Origin: Durusdinium trenchii
Lineage: Eukaryota > Sar > Dinophyceae > Suessiales > Symbiodiniaceae
Length of the DNA stretch: 64,000 nucleotides
Assembly (NCBI GenBank): GCA_963970005.1
Contig: CAXAMN010022673.1
Coordinates: 207,453-271,452, forward strand
Direction: 5' to 3'
A program made the position numbers and the translations under genes. This document shows positions 32,201-43,200 of the stretch, piece after piece (position 1 is the stretch's first letter; each line of letters begins with the position of its first letter). The notes beneath the pieces were generated by a model. It ran no database searches. It had not been told where the DNA came from and saw nothing but the letters and a program-made list of their open reading frames with translations.

Positions 32201-34070
32201 GCTGTCTTTGCTTCCTTATTCTTTCTTTCTTTCTTTCTTTCTTTCCTCCTGTCTTTCCTTTCATTTATCTGCCGGTCGGTCGGTCTGTCTGTCTGTCCAT
32301 TGAAGTTTGCAAACAGCCTTCATGCTCAAACCTGACACATCCTCATAGCCTCACCAAAAAACCATGACATCTCTATGCACACACACACACCACTATCCAC
32401 CAACAAATGAGTCCCAAAAGCACCGATTCTCCCACACCGGTCACGTTCTCCACATCCCACCCACAGTTCGACACTTTCAATGCTCTCCGAAACCCATCCT
32501 CCCCCGCCCAAACCGCTCGGCCCTTCCAACCCACCCACCCGCCGCACGACCCACCCGCGCACGGTCCGCGTTCCGCGTTCCGCGTTCCGCTCCGCCTTCT
32601 GCCACATCGCCGTGTGCACCTTGGGCGCCACGAAGTGGCCCACGTGGCCATCGGAGAAGGAGACCTACCGGAACCGCCGGAACGGCGGCCGCCGCGTCGG
32701 TTCCGAGGTGTTGGAAGGGGGGACGGAAGGGCACGGAGGGAGTCACGGAGGGTCTAACGAAGACGAACGGAAGGGAATTCAGAGGGCGAGATGTTTTGGG
32801 ACACATGGAATGTCAGTGAATGGTTTTACGATATTTTACGATCCTACAGCCCTGGCATGACACCAGCACCGCGTTGATTTATAAGGTTTTTTTGTTTTTT
32901 TAAACAGAAGAACCCTTTGTTCTATTAAGGACTTGACACAACAAAACCAGGTCAAGTCCTTACTCTTTTTGAGGTCGGGCGGAAGGCTAGGGATACTCAA
33001 ATTGCCCTTTGTTGAAGGATACCATAGGCCTCCCACCTTGAATGCAGGTCCCTTGAAGTTCAGAAAGCCCGGCGACCTCGGGACTTTGGACGGTCCGACG
33101 CTTTGCTTTGGCTGTTTGAAATGGAGCGATCCACACTGAGAAAGTGCGACTGGGGGATGAGAAGGACTGGGGGAGGCTCCTAACATGGTCCAACGTACCA
33201 TGTATCTCCATCCTAGTCCTGCGGTATCCTACGGTCCACAGACTGTTGACATCTCCTCACCATGCTCATCACGCTCGCTCGCTTCCGAATAAGGAGGGGA
33301 CGTGCACTCCACTGGGATGGCATCCGTGACCTCCAAGTCCAAAGGGATGCCGAAATGCAGGCGTTGCTTCGAGCTGCTGTCCCACGCCTCCTCGGCGGAA
33401 ATGGGAGACGCCGATGTAACCGATGTAGTTGCCAGGTCTGTGGGGTCAGTGGGGTCTTTGCATAAGGAAACCGCGAAAACATAAAACAACGATTCACCAA
33501 GTTGGGGATCATTATGGCCTCAATCTCATCTGAGACTAAGGGACACTACGAGAAAAACCACTCATCCCTGACGCGGAAAGCTCGTGAGAGCCCATAAACA
33601 TCAACATCCATCCTTGAGACACTATAATTGTCAATGATCTGAACACTGCCGAAATCCATATGCCATCTGTTGAAACACTCAAGCCCTGATATGGAAAAAA
33701 CGTTTTTGAGAGCCACAAGACTCACGAACCAACAACCCCCCAAAAAACACACACACACACTCCAAAACACGGCTCCAAGGTGTTCTCACGCAGGAACTTG
33801 GGAAGAAAGGCGCCGGCAGAGCGTCCGTCCGACCAACCTGGGCCGGGCAGGATCCATCGGAGGGGTGGATGAGTTGATCAACCCATCCATAGGACTGGGA
33901 TGGGCCCATCAATGGGGTAAATGTAGAACTATTCCATAGAATGGTGTGGGGTTGAACAAACCCTTGACATTCGTAGCGAGCGAACGTCTGAGGTGTAGGA
34001 GATCTAGGAGACTCGCCCGTCGCGGCGCGTTCGGGGTCGGGTCCAGTCGCAGCAATTCCATGTACGTCAT
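20131..34070 (-). CDS. gamma-butyrobetaine / trimethyllysine dioxygenase-like, 13-exon gene
   Basis: Predicted Fe(II)/2-oxoglutarate dioxygenase of the TauD/BBOX-TMLHE family, whose members hydroxylate trimethyllysine or gamma-butyrobetaine in carnitine synthesis. Thirteen exons (34070-34017, 33390-33331, 32664-32596, 30140-30032, 29488-29442, 28698-28592, 27836-27762, 27007-26923, 24530-24466, 23113-23005, 21270-21211, 20816-20716, 20284-20131) sum to 1095 bases in one frame, 364 aa plus TGA. Motifs: SFSDGH near the N-terminus, MHTDLPF with H153 and D155, PPSVQLFHCLEQ, EGGESIVMDGF, LKPGEM, and DNWRVMHSRSGFVGSR with distal H305 and R314. All iron ligands are present. Unlike BBOX1/TMLHE, no N-terminal CxxC zinc module is visible. 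Donors are 7 GC, 2 GA and 3 GT. BBOX versus TMLHE cannot be decided from motifs alone. Confidence 0.9.
20716..20816 (-). CDS. dioxygenase exon 12, distal His motif
   Basis: Acceptor GGTCAG|GAG, then ERARYAALRLKPGEMVCTDN and WRVMHSRSGFVGS, donor AG|GCAGAG (GC). LKPGE-x-V...DN-x-R-V-x-H-x-R-x-x-(F/Y)-x-G-x-R carries the third iron ligand and the 2-oxoglutarate-binding Arg. Confidence 0.92.
21211..21270 (-). CDS. dioxygenase exon 11
   Basis: 20 codons VFDPRRSPEALQKFEKLVEA after ACCAG|GTG, ending GCA|GCATGG (GC). The helix EALQKFEKLV fits the family position before the LKPG turn, and the spacing to LKPGEM agrees with the family. Confidence 0.78.
23005..23113 (-). CDS. dioxygenase exon 10
   Basis: Acceptor CACGAG|G, then HPTFEVSKTGSLWRVNFNER and TRDSWRHWPLGSAKKT, donor ACC|GTCAAG (GT). 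HP-x-(I/F)...G-x-L-x-x-(V/I)-x-FN-x-R-x-R-x-S is a conserved stretch of BBOX/TMLHE proteins. Confidence 0.87.
23684..23731 (+). repeat. ATC trinucleotide repeat
   Basis: CATCATCATCATCATCAACA then a further CATCATCAT run, within dioxygenase intron 9. Confidence 0.75.
24466..24530 (-). CDS. dioxygenase exon 9
   Basis: Acceptor TGCCAG|GCA, then AFQLLCDHPLRFQAGSVHGS L, donor GA|GAACTT (GA, phase 2). Joined to exon 8 it gives DPEAFQLLCDHPLRF, the conserved D-P-x-A-F-x-x-L-x-x-x-P-x-x-F block. Confidence 0.84.
25812..26007 (+). repeat. CCCCA / GTTAACATGAAC tandem repeat at gap
   Basis: Alternates CACCCCACCCCACCCC runs with GTTAACATGAACGTTAACAT blocks at about 25840, 25891 and 25980, and runs into the 400-base gap, which it probably caused. 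Confidence 0.75.
26008..26407. other. assembly gap, 400 N
   Basis: Follows the CCCCA tandem repeat. Lies in dioxygenase intron 8. Confidence 0.97.
26923..27007 (-). CDS. dioxygenase exon 8, EGGES motif
   Basis: Reads SVEAAEGGESIVMDGFAAAE then ALKAEDPE. EGGES-x-x-x-DGF-x-A-A-x-x-L is diagnostic for the family. Its end uses GAG|GCGCGG (GC); a GTAAGC four bases on would be a canonical donor but breaks the frame into AFQLL. The acceptor here is AG|C, unusual for this window. Confidence 0.9.
27144..27245 (+). repeat. TIR element family C, copy 3
   Basis: CTGGCAGAGGTAGGAAGTGA at the left, CTGACCCACCTCTGCTGGTA at the right, interior GAACGTTCGGACCCGAGCTA shared with copy 2. Confidence 0.75.
27762..27836 (-). 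CDS. dioxygenase exon 7, HxD iron motif
   Basis: Acceptor TTCAG|G, then LQMHTDLPFNAVPPSVQLFH and CLEQ. The His-x-Asp pair that binds Fe(II) is intact in MHTDLPF, followed by the family's PP-x-x-Q-x-(L/F)-HC. The donor is GC (GC|GCCATG), phase 2. Confidence 0.92.
28198..28288 (+). repeat. TIR element family A, copy 4
   Basis: 91 bp with interior GTCCTGTCTGGAGGTCCC and right end GTGACCCCTTTGAAGGTGCT. It lies in intron 6 of the dioxygenase gene. Confidence 0.77.
28592..28698 (-). CDS. dioxygenase exon 6
   Basis: Acceptor CCGCAG|GAC, then DFAELLGTFVLPSVYGETFE and IKAKNDPNNLAYSNL, donor GG|GTGCCT (GT, phase 2). (T/S)-x-YG-x-x-F-x-(V/I)...NN-x-AY is strongly conserved immediately before the HxD motif. 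Confidence 0.9.
29442..29488 (-). CDS. dioxygenase exon 5
   Basis: Short exon after GCCAG|GC: VPQHPMGVKDAVILR, donor CGT|GATCGA (GA). Split codon G+GC gives ...LVTGVP..., the expected Gly-(V/A)-Pro after the buried strand. Phase continuity on both sides supports it. Confidence 0.74.
30032..30140 (-). CDS. dioxygenase exon 4
   Basis: Acceptor CTCGAG|GAC, then DLTGGRLRFDWAELHDAG and KQRWIEAMHTDGVALVT, donor ACAG|GCGCGT (GC, phase 1). R-x-x-x-D/W...W-x-x-x-x-x-x-x-G-x-A-L-V is the start of the jelly-roll core in this family. Confidence 0.86.
30838..30921. repeat. 84 bp hairpin with perfect 20 bp arms
   Basis: CCCTAGGCCTCCAAGTACCT at 30838-30857 is exactly inverted at 30902-30921. The loop contains CAGAAGGTATGACTGGACCC, a motif also found inverted near 7910-7975. 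Confidence 0.74.
31495..31512. repeat. TA dinucleotide repeat
   Basis: A run of TATATATATATATATATA between dioxygenase exons 4 and 3. Confidence 0.7.
32217..32299 (+). repeat. CTTT then GGTC/TGTC tetranucleotide repeats
   Basis: TTCTTTCTTTCTTTCTTTCT, then CGGTCGGTCGGTCTGTCTGT, two adjacent pyrimidine-biased microsatellites. Confidence 0.75.
32596..32664 (-). CDS. dioxygenase exon 3, SDGH motif
   Basis: 23 codons after GGTAG|GTC: VSFSDGHVGHFVAPKVHTAM, then WQK, donor AAG|GCGGAG (GC). V-x-(W/F)-x-DGH-x-x-x-F is the conserved opening of BBOX/TMLHE-like proteins. Confidence 0.82.
33331..33390 (-). CDS. dioxygenase exon 2
   Basis: 20 codons EAWDSSSKQRLHFGIPLDLE between GCCGAG|GAG and GAG|GTCACG (GT). 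The frame is open further upstream to about 33436, so a longer exon using an AG|A acceptor is possible. It reads directly into the DGH exon. Confidence 0.62.
34017..34070 (-). CDS. dioxygenase exon 1 (candidate start)
   Basis: ATG at 34070, 18 codons MTYMELLRLDPTPNAPRR, high G/C third positions, donor CGG|GCGAGT (GC), phase 0. This is the first exon that joins in phase. An upstream non-coding or trans-spliced leader exon would not be visible. Confidence 0.58.
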
Positions 34071-37000
34071 GTCTGGGTGAAGCATGGTGAAGCATGGTGA
34101 CCAGGCCGTGACATGAGTCGAGAGGTGAGGTGAACTCAGTGATCCAAGCATTCGAAACTCAGCGAAGGACCATGGTTTTTGGTTGAAACGTGTCACAGGG
34201 CGTGTCACATGTCTAAAACACAGCTGGGGATTCCTTCCACTTCTTGCAACACCTGTACTCCTCCCACATACCACACCTATATTCCACGCAGGATGTTTGG
34301 CTCCACGAACCAAGCCACGCAGTGTCACTGGCTGTGTCGAGCTGGCTCGATGTTCCAAGCGCGAGAGAGGCCGCGCGCGAGAGAGGCCGCGGAACATGGT
34401 GAGGTGGTCGTGTCTCGCGCTGATTGAGCCAACGTGGTTCTGCGGGCCTCGCGGGTCTTGGCCTCGCCTCGCGGGTGTTCGAAACGGTGTGCAGCGATGA
34501 AACGGTGACGAAGGATTTGAAGGAGCTGGTTACAAAGCAGAACATCTTCCCCAGAAGGGGGTTCACCCACAGGAAGAACAACAAACTACCTTAAAGCCAA
34601 ACAATGCCAAACACACCTGATCGATCCTTCGGATGCTTCGGCCGAAAAAGCGGCTGCAAAACGTTGGAAGTCCGAGACGCTCCTCTTTCTCCGGGACAGG
34701 CTGAGCCCTATGTTAAGGTACTCCAAAGGCACTGGGTGTGGGTCAACACCGATGGAGCCCCTTTTCCCACAGCTGCGTGACCCCGACGCGACTTCACAGT
34801 GAAATACAACCCCGGCGAGTCCAAAACAACGCGCCTATTTAGTTAGTGCATTTTATTGGTTTGCCATTGGCCATGGCCAAAACCTGTAGGTTTTACCATG
34901 TTGTATCGTTGCAACATCTCATGCGGCATTCTCTTCGTCAAACCGCACGGAGCAAAACGGTTGTAGATCTGTCTAGGCGCCCAAAAACGTGCGGGGCTCC
35001 GCGTCAGGCAACCCACAGCCCACAGCCATGAAGAAAGGGCGTTTCAGGAAGAATGGGCCCTAGACTCGCTTCACTAGACTCGATGAGTGTAACAATCTTT
35101 GACCCATGGCACTTCCCATGGCTCCTTCTTGGCACTTCACAGAACCAATCATTTCCACTTCCCAGAAAGAACCCTTGGTCCATCCCTCAAAGGACTGGAT
35201 CATCTGTTTGGGGAGACTTTGCTCCCGAGGTCGACAGGGGTGTGAGAAAAGGCCTAGGACTAGATCTGAATCGCGCGGTTTCAGATGGTCTTTGAGATCT
35301 GTTTGGGATCTGGAAGTGGTCAGAATCTGCGTCATGTAAATCAAATCGCCACTCTTGACGTGGTCAGGTTCTCATCATGTTCCATACATCAAGCACTGCT
35401 GGGAGGCTCCATGTATCACACTGCGGATGTTCTCTGATTTCTTCCCTCTTGTCTGACTTCTGTCAAAAGCAGGCGGCAAAAACTGTACGCTTGTACATGG
35501 ATGGTCCTATGATAGTCCTATGCTGTCCTACTATAGTCTCCCTCCCCAGTCCTACACGATCCACGTAGTCTGACTCAAGCTGGCCGGGACGCCAGGCCTT
35601 CCACCGCGCGTGTTCGTAAGGCCTGGAACGCAGCCGGTGGTGGTGAGAAGTCAAGGATCAACAGGATGAGGCGAGTGAGCTTCACACCATGGTGGTTGAC
35701 CTCATGGAGAGGCTTTGGGGTTGACCTCATGGTAAAAACGAAGCCACTTTTATATATGAGGTCCCCCTTTTGGAAGGTGGTTGGACCCTGGCGTTTCCAT
35801 GTCTCCAATCACCCTCTGAGAGCGTATGTGGACCCATAAGGTCTGAGCCTGAATAAAAACGCTTCTACCTGCACCACCGCCGAAACAGTTACGATATGGC
35901 TGTGGTCAAAACCCGAAGCCCTAATCCCTGATAGGTTGGCCTCCTGTAGGTCGTCCATTCTGTTCATTTGGGTGATCAACCAGAGTCCCCTTGTTTTGAC
36001 ACACAGCCAAATATACGCAACTGTTTACACTGTGTTGCACGAAGTGGTGCAGGGAGAAATCTTCAACGATATTCCATGACATCCATGAGATCAAGCGCGA
36101 ATATATAGAGCCGTCAGGCCAACAAAAGGTGCCGTTCATGCCCAGATTCTCCTGGCAAAACCTAAATTGTATGCTAGGCTGGTAGGCTAGTTATTTTCGG
36201 TTGTCATCGAACACCTTTCAGTTTTCGGGTTCCTCTCCTTTCCTATTGCCGTCCTCCACTCCAGTCCTCCCTGGCCTCTCACAAGCGCGAGCGAGGGGGA
36301 CGCAGAACGCCGACACTTTGGAGGGCGCGGGTGGCCCAGTCATCATCTTGGAAATCGTTGCCCACGAAGACCTCAAGGCAGCTTTGCTGGACTACACCAA
36401 GTTTGCTTCGTTCGCAGCTGCTTGGAACACAGCTTGGCTTCAAACAGCTCTGTTGGACTACAGCCCTTGCTTGAAGGAAAGGTTCACTCTTCAACTCCTT
36501 GAGGTAGTCCCAGTGCATCGACTCTTGAGATAGGGAACTCAGCTTCGTCCCAGTGAAGCCACGGGAAGGTGAGGAACCGGCATACTCGCTCGGCCCTGGA
36601 ACCATGAGAACCATGCGAGAACCAGTCGGCGGGTTAGAGGTCTCCACTGGGACTCTGGCGGCTCAAAAAAGGTTTTTGTGGCACGTTGTTCTGGTTTGCC
36701 GTGGTCCCGCTTCCCATTTCCCACTTTACCTGCTCAGAGTCACGCCACCTGTGCTGGGCTCCGGACGAGGTTTGCCGGGAAAGAACCACATATTGATTCC
36801 CCGAGGCTTGGGGGAGACCGGGAGACCTAGACACCGGGAACATACAACATCACCGGGGACCAGGAGAGCCAGAGACCGAGGCGTTGACGAAGCCCTGAAA
36901 CTGAGGAGCTTGGTGAGTAGAACATCCCAGCACTAAGGGCATACCTGGGTGCCTGAGTGACCTGAAATGAACCACCCACCACCCATAGTTAAAGGATGTT

Positions 37001-37160
37001 AAAGGCCTTTTTCCCTACCGAAGCAGAGGTCAAACAGGGCTCTAGGTAATTATGTCTTCAAAAATATGATGCGTCTGGGTTGGACGCATCCAGCAAAGTT
37101 CCGCGAAACCTGGAACGCCCAGGTTTCTGGCATCTGTTGGATACGTGGCCATGCTGAGGT
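34071..37160. other. intergenic stretch between dioxygenase and acyltransferase genes
   Basis: About 3.1 kb between the candidate start of one gene and the stop of the next on the same strand. No convincing exon or promoter motif seen; TATA boxes are not expected in dinoflagellates. Contains a short direct duplication around 36380-36470 (GCTTTGCTGGACTAC / GCTCTGTTGGACTAC). Confidence 0.5.
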
Positions 37161-37247
37161 TCACACGAGTTCCACATCTTTCATACCGTACTTGTCCTTG
37201 TTCAGGTCAAAATGCTTCTTCAAATGCGCCAGATAGGCCTCATGTGC
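37161..37247 (-). CDS. acyltransferase exon 12, C-terminus and stop
   Basis: Acceptor TTGCAG|GCA, then AHEAYLAHLKKHFDLNKDKY and GMKDVELV, then TGA at 37163-37161. The pattern H-x-x-Y-x-x-x-L-x-x-x-F...K-x-x-Y-G is the standard C-terminal helix of DGAT2/MGAT proteins. Confidence 0.88.
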   Translation of the reverse strand, partial: AHEAYLAHLKKHFDLNKDKYGMKDVELV

Positions 37248-40200
37248 CTGCAAGGGTGAGGCTTGGCAAATGACCTGCTGCAAAAAATGGACCAATCAAA
37301 ATGGGTGTGTTATTTTCTATAAACTCCTTCCAAAAAGAACCACCTCCACATCCTGACCCCCAGTGGCCAAGGCCAGTGATTGACATGTGCCCTCGACCTC
37401 GTCTCCGAAAACACACCGTGGAGGACGTCGCCTCAGACGGATCAGCCCGGGTGACCTGAACGAGGTCCGGTCGGCCCCTCTTAGGCCGGAGGAGAAACGG
37501 AGGTCCGGTGCAGTGAAACGGAATGAGAAGTGTTTGTTCACCAAAAAGAACTATAAAAGAACTATAGACCTCGAACTGAACCAACTGTGCAACATGACGA
37601 TCTGTTCATCCATAAAGCCAACAAAGTTACAAACATGTTGCATAGTTGGATGACCTTGGTAAAGACAACTGTTGCCTCAAAACACCAAAATCCCCTTCAA
37701 ACACAGGTTTGGTTCAAAAACCTGCCTCGTCGAGCTGATCCAAGGTGTAGCTGGAGGCTTCGAACGGGGGGAAGACCACCTTGGTCAAATGTGTTGCTTA
37801 TTTTCTTCGCGCAGAGCATCACTAGAGTTTTTCCTCAAATGGTGGAAAGTACTTCAACAAATGAGGACAAGACTGAGGATAAATGATTGAACATGTCACG
37901 TCTATCCAAAATAGGGTCTCTTGTTCAAGTGGTGAAACAACTCAACCTAAGAGGCCTCAAGTTGACTTGCTAGAGTGTCAAAGGCATCATGTTTACAAAG
38001 CAAAGAACCGTTTGAGGGACGAACGCACACGTCCGAAATATGCTGATGTGGACAAGCGACCACGACCAAAACTAATACGTTGCACCCACCACAGTAGAAA
38101 AACTCCAACCCAGCAGAGAAACTTCCCGGCTGCACCAAAGGTTCTTCTTTCTAGACAAGAATCACCAAGAAATGCAATTGGATATTCAGAAGAACCATTC
38201 ACTTTTTGCACGTTAACACATAAAGACCGGTGTTTGAGTTGGATCCCTAACGGTACGACCCCCACTTCGAGCCCATGGCCCGACCATTTTCCTCGTGTTC
38301 CCACTCATGTTTCTTCACGCATGAATCGCGTGTGACGTTCCATGCAAAACTGACAGTGAAGTTACTAGAAAGCTGCAAATTGTTACTAGTAGGGGTGGCC
38401 TCCACACTAGTAGCGATGGCCTCCACCCGAGTAGCTTCTTGCTTCTAGTATGTCGAAGAAACCGTGGTGGTCTTCTCGTGCAAAGGCATTGAAGTGCCCA
38501 GGTAGCCGAAAAACGGGATCACACCCACCTTAGCAAGCTAGCATCTTGATCTCTGCCCGAGGGCCGGGAATCATAGAGGGGCCGTTGTGCCACTATCTAC
38601 AGGCTTTTTGGGTGGTTCACGACCGGGGGTATCCTCTAATAAACAGTACCCTACAGCTCAAGGACCTCATTTTACTGGAGTTGATCATGCAAACACACGA
38701 CTCAATGAAGGACCAGGTTTAGTGATATAGATTAGAACATGATTTCCTCCTGCTGCCTCTCAAAACAACTGATGTGAGCGGTAATCATTGCGACTTGGAA
38801 AGCAAGCCAATGGCAAACACTCTGGGAATGCAGCTCAAGCCAGACAAAATCCCTGCAAACATGCACTTCAAATCCAAATCTTTTGGAGTGCACAGCCGGC
38901 CTCTTCAGTCCCCCAAACTCGGGGTGGTTCATGGACACCCCAAATCTTCTCTTTTTGGGAGCTATTATCGGGGAGGGGCCTGGTAGGTCTCACACTCCAA
39001 CTCAGCCTTCAGATGTCACTGACCAATCTCGGACCTGCCTGGCACATCACTACAACTCCCAAAACGCGACCGGACAGGGGATGACATGACACTGGTGGTT
39101 TTTGTTTCTGGCCATAGGCCATGGATGTGTATTAAAATAGAGAAAACACATATAGTGGTATATATCTATATATAAAACAACATAAAATATGTACAAACAG
39201 TGAAACAACTAAAAACAACAATATGTTTTGTGTATTACACTAGGAAGACCTTGGGACCTCCCAGTGACAAATACCCAACAGTCGACTTGACCCGTCGACC
39301 CAGGCGAGATCTCGGGGCGCTAAGCAACGAACACATCTTCCCAGGGCCCGGGGGGATTGACCCACCGGGAAACATTAACAAACTTGAGAGGAGGGAGACA
39401 CGAAAGGTAGGACAGCGGGAAGAGAAGAGAACGCGAGAGGCAGGAACAAAAATGCAATGTTCGACATGGTGATTTATCCCCTCGGAGGCGACCTTTCGTA
39501 AATATATGTTCATATGCACTCTAAATGTTCAAACATATGCTCTCGAAATGTTCAAAAATATTCTTAGGAAAACATTTGCCCCATGGCTCAGATCATCGGT
39601 GAGCATTGAATCGGAACATCATAGGATTTGAACTATCCTGAAACCATAAGAGGCTCACGAAAGCGCTCCCCAGGAGAGAAATGACGTGCTTCACAAAACA
39701 AACTCTAGGTATGTATCCCCTCGGGGAACACCTTTCGTGATTAGAATTTCATATTCACTCTTTCTGAATGTTCAAGAGGGTTTCAACTATCCTGAAATCA
39801 TGAGAGGCTCACGAAGACGTTCTCCAGGAGGGAATTGATTTTAGAGGGGGGGAGGGGGGGGGCTGTTTTTAAAAAACAATTCCAAGGGGGGGGGGGGGGG
39901 GGGGGTCTGGATTGAAAAATCAATCGGGGGGGGGGGGCATCTGAATTGAGCGATCAATTATTGGACCCGGACGTCCCAACACTTGCTTCGCAAGACAAAC
40001 TCAAGGTATCCCCTAAAGGGCTACCTTTTGTGACTATCCGCATTGACCCACATTTTGAGCCGGCGATTTTGGATCATTACGCCCCCTCACAGTGGACATC
40101 ACTCTGCATTCTCTTTCACCCTTTCAGAACCTGGAGGAGGTAAACATCGGACCACTTCCACTGGGTTTTGGGAATGTGAACATCCATGGTGTTTGGTGTT

Positions 40201-43200
40201 GATATGTGTTGATCACTCGTGAAGTACCTCCATTTTCTTAAAACCCCATTGCAAAAACCTAGGGGTGCTTCTTGCGAAACTCACACATCTTCACACCTGT
40301 GTTGGTGAGTTACCCCTGGAGGCGCATCCCGCCCATCCCTTTGGCTCATCCAGGCGACGAAGATCCGCTGCGAGAGCCGAGCACGGGCGCCCCGCAGGGA
40401 ACGGGGTGTGCGATACATCCAGTTGAGGCGAAAGGTGTAGGCCGGGATCATGTCCTTCTTCTCCTGGTGAACAAGGGCGGTTTTGGGTGACGGCAGGTGA
40501 CTTAGGTGGGTGGTTCTTGTCTTTATTTTCGTGCTTGAATAGCACATTCCTTCTTCTCCTGGCTGTTTTTCTTGTTGTTGTATAAAGATTATAAGACGAG
40601 ATGTCCTTGGTTCTCCTGTGGCTATCGCATGTCAGGAGATTATGTGCAAACACAAGAGAAGAAAGCAACCAGAGACGAGCGCCCAAAGAACGAAGCAGAA
40701 CCTCCTAGAGCAATGGAGGCCGATGCAAGGATGGAAGGACGAAGGAAGAACACAATGAAATATGTCGTTGGAAATGAAGAGAAACAAAATAAAAGGGAAG
40801 CTGCATGAGTCGGAGCCTTAAAAAAACGGAAACCAAGGACAGACTATACTATTTCAAAGCACACAAGCAGAGAAACCAAGTCGACAGAAGGAAGCGGTCA
40901 AGAAGCCGAACAAATTGCATTTTCTTAAGACAGAAATTGAAGGAGTGCGCATGAACTACAATTGGCTCGCTGAATCGGATTGCGTCTGTTTCGGCCACGC
41001 ACTGTCCAGAGGTCGCGGGGCGACGGTGAAACGCTGGGCGACCTCTCAGAAGAGGAGCCTGACGCCAGCCACACAAAGCTATAATTGAAATGGTTTCTCT
41101 GCAGTCTGGGTGTCCGACGCCCACCCAATGGTGCCTCTTTCGTAGACACGGAGGCATCCATCCTCGTCTTTTTCCTCATATCCGATGGGAGGCCTCGGTT
41201 CGGGCGCCGGGTTCGCACAGACGTCTGACTTAGAGCTTGGGCTCGCGCAATTCTGGCCCGTACTCAACGAGCGGATCCCTGAGAACGTGCTGCGTCGGTA
41301 TACCGATTGGCTCGAACTTCGCGGAAAGGCGGCGAGCCCGCGACTCTGGTGGGTGTACCTCCACACTCCAGACGGACTCGCCGTCCGAAATGTCATCGGC
41401 CGCCCATTCCTGCTGCGCGTGCCCGCGGTCCGGCGCGCGTCGCCCAGTCCGCTGCGCACTTGTCGGAGATTCTAGGAGGCATGGAACCACCGTCATATCT
41501 TCGAATGCCTGATATGTGCAATGACTAGACCATCGTATACTATTGGTCTGCTCACCGTTTCTCACGCCTCCCTCGTCCACTTCGGCCAATTCCTCCTCCG
41601 AGTCATCCGCTCGTTGGGAGAAGGGTTCTGTCGACCACGCCTGGTAGCCAAGATCCAGGAGGCATTCCTAACCAGCTGGCGGCGTGTCTGACTTTTCGGA
41701 ATTCAACCCAAAGGATTGTGCGCTACCTGTGCCCAGCCTTGCAATGCAAGGTGTTCCACCATGAGTCCCCATCGAGGGGGCCCAGAGGCACGCCGCTCTC
41801 ACCTTGAGCCGTCGATGCGATGGTCCGTTCTCTATTGATCGCTGTCTTCTGTGATCTTCTTTTTATCTCGTTCTTTTGCTTTCTTCTTTTCTTTTTCTTC
41901 ATTTCTTTCTCTCTCTCTCACACACTCTCTATCTCTCTCTCTCCCTCTCTTTCTCTCTCTCTCTCTATCTCTCTTTGCGTGTCTTATATCACGGTTTGGC
42001 CGAGGCGCCGCAGGAACAGCAGGCAAGGTGGGCAAATGCATGCTCCACTTGAATGGCCTCCATGTCCTCAGCTGGCGCGCGTATGTATGGCTCCTTCAAT
42101 TCTCGTTGCCTCTCAAACCCTTGTATATTTTCAGGCCCCAGCGATCCGAACAGGCGGGAAGAAAGAGGTTGAACACAAGTGTTTGATTGATGCAAAAGGC
42201 TTCGATCGGCGATGCAATTCTTTACGCTCTTTCTGTAACAAACCAATCACCTCTCCTGACATGGCAAAGTTGAAGGTCGCCTTTTTGTGGCTGGTCAATG
42301 TGACGTTCAGCCACAACACGTTCTCAGACACAGGGCGCGCGATCCAAAGGTCCCGGTCATGTTTTGATGGTGTCCCGATCATGTGATGGTGGCGCGGTCA
42401 TGTTGTGACGGTGTCCCGATTATGTTTTGATTGTGTCCCAGTCATGTTGTGATGGTGTCCCGGTCTTGTTTTGATGGTGTCCCGGTCATGTTTTGATGGT
42501 GTCCCGGTCATGTTTTGATGGTGTCCCGGTCGTGTTGTGACGGTGTCCCGGTCATGTTTTGATGGTGTCCCGGTTGTGATGGTGTCCTGGTCATGTTTTG
42601 GCGGTGTGCCGGTTATGTTTTGATGGTGTCCGGGTCATGTGACGGTGTCCCGGTCATGTTGTGATGGTGTCCTGGTCATCTTGTGATGGTTTTCCCATCA
42701 TGTCATGTTGGTGTCCCGGTCACCTTGTGATGGTGTCCCGGTCATGTTGTGATTGTGTCCCAGTCATGTTGTGACGGTGTCCCAGTCATGTTGTGATGGT
42801 GTCTCGCTCATGTTGTGACGGTGTCCCGGTCATGTTTTGATGGTGTCCCGGTCATGTTGTGATGGTGTCCTGGTCATGTTTTGGCGGTGTGCCGGTTATG
42901 TTTTGATGGTGTCCGGGTCATGTGACGGTGTCCCGGTCATGTTGTGATAGTGTCCCGGTCATGTTGTGATGGTGTCCCCGTCATGTCATGCTGGTGTCCC
43001 GGTCACCTTGTGATGGTGTCCCGGTTATGTTGTGATGGTGTCCGAATCATGTTGTGACGGTGTCTCGGTCATGTTTTGATGGTGCCCTGGTCATTTTGTG
43101 AGGGTGTCCCGGTTATGTGATGATGGTGTCCAAGGAAGAGATGGTCGATGTGTTGAAAACAGCAGCTGTTTCCAGATTTTTCTTTTTGTCCGGGTTTGTA

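Noticed and set aside
37417-37455. Possible acyltransferase exon VTRADPSEATSST
   Set aside because: It has plausible splice sites, but exon 11 (37779-37726) reads directly into the last exon as ...LDQLDE|AHEAYL, so inserting it would disrupt the family helix.
41185-41475. Plus-strand frame with protein-like sequence (ENVLRRYTDWLELRG...)
   Set aside because: The antisense frame is as long and as biased, no family was recognised, and it lies in an intron of a minus-strand gene. Strand and reality undecided.
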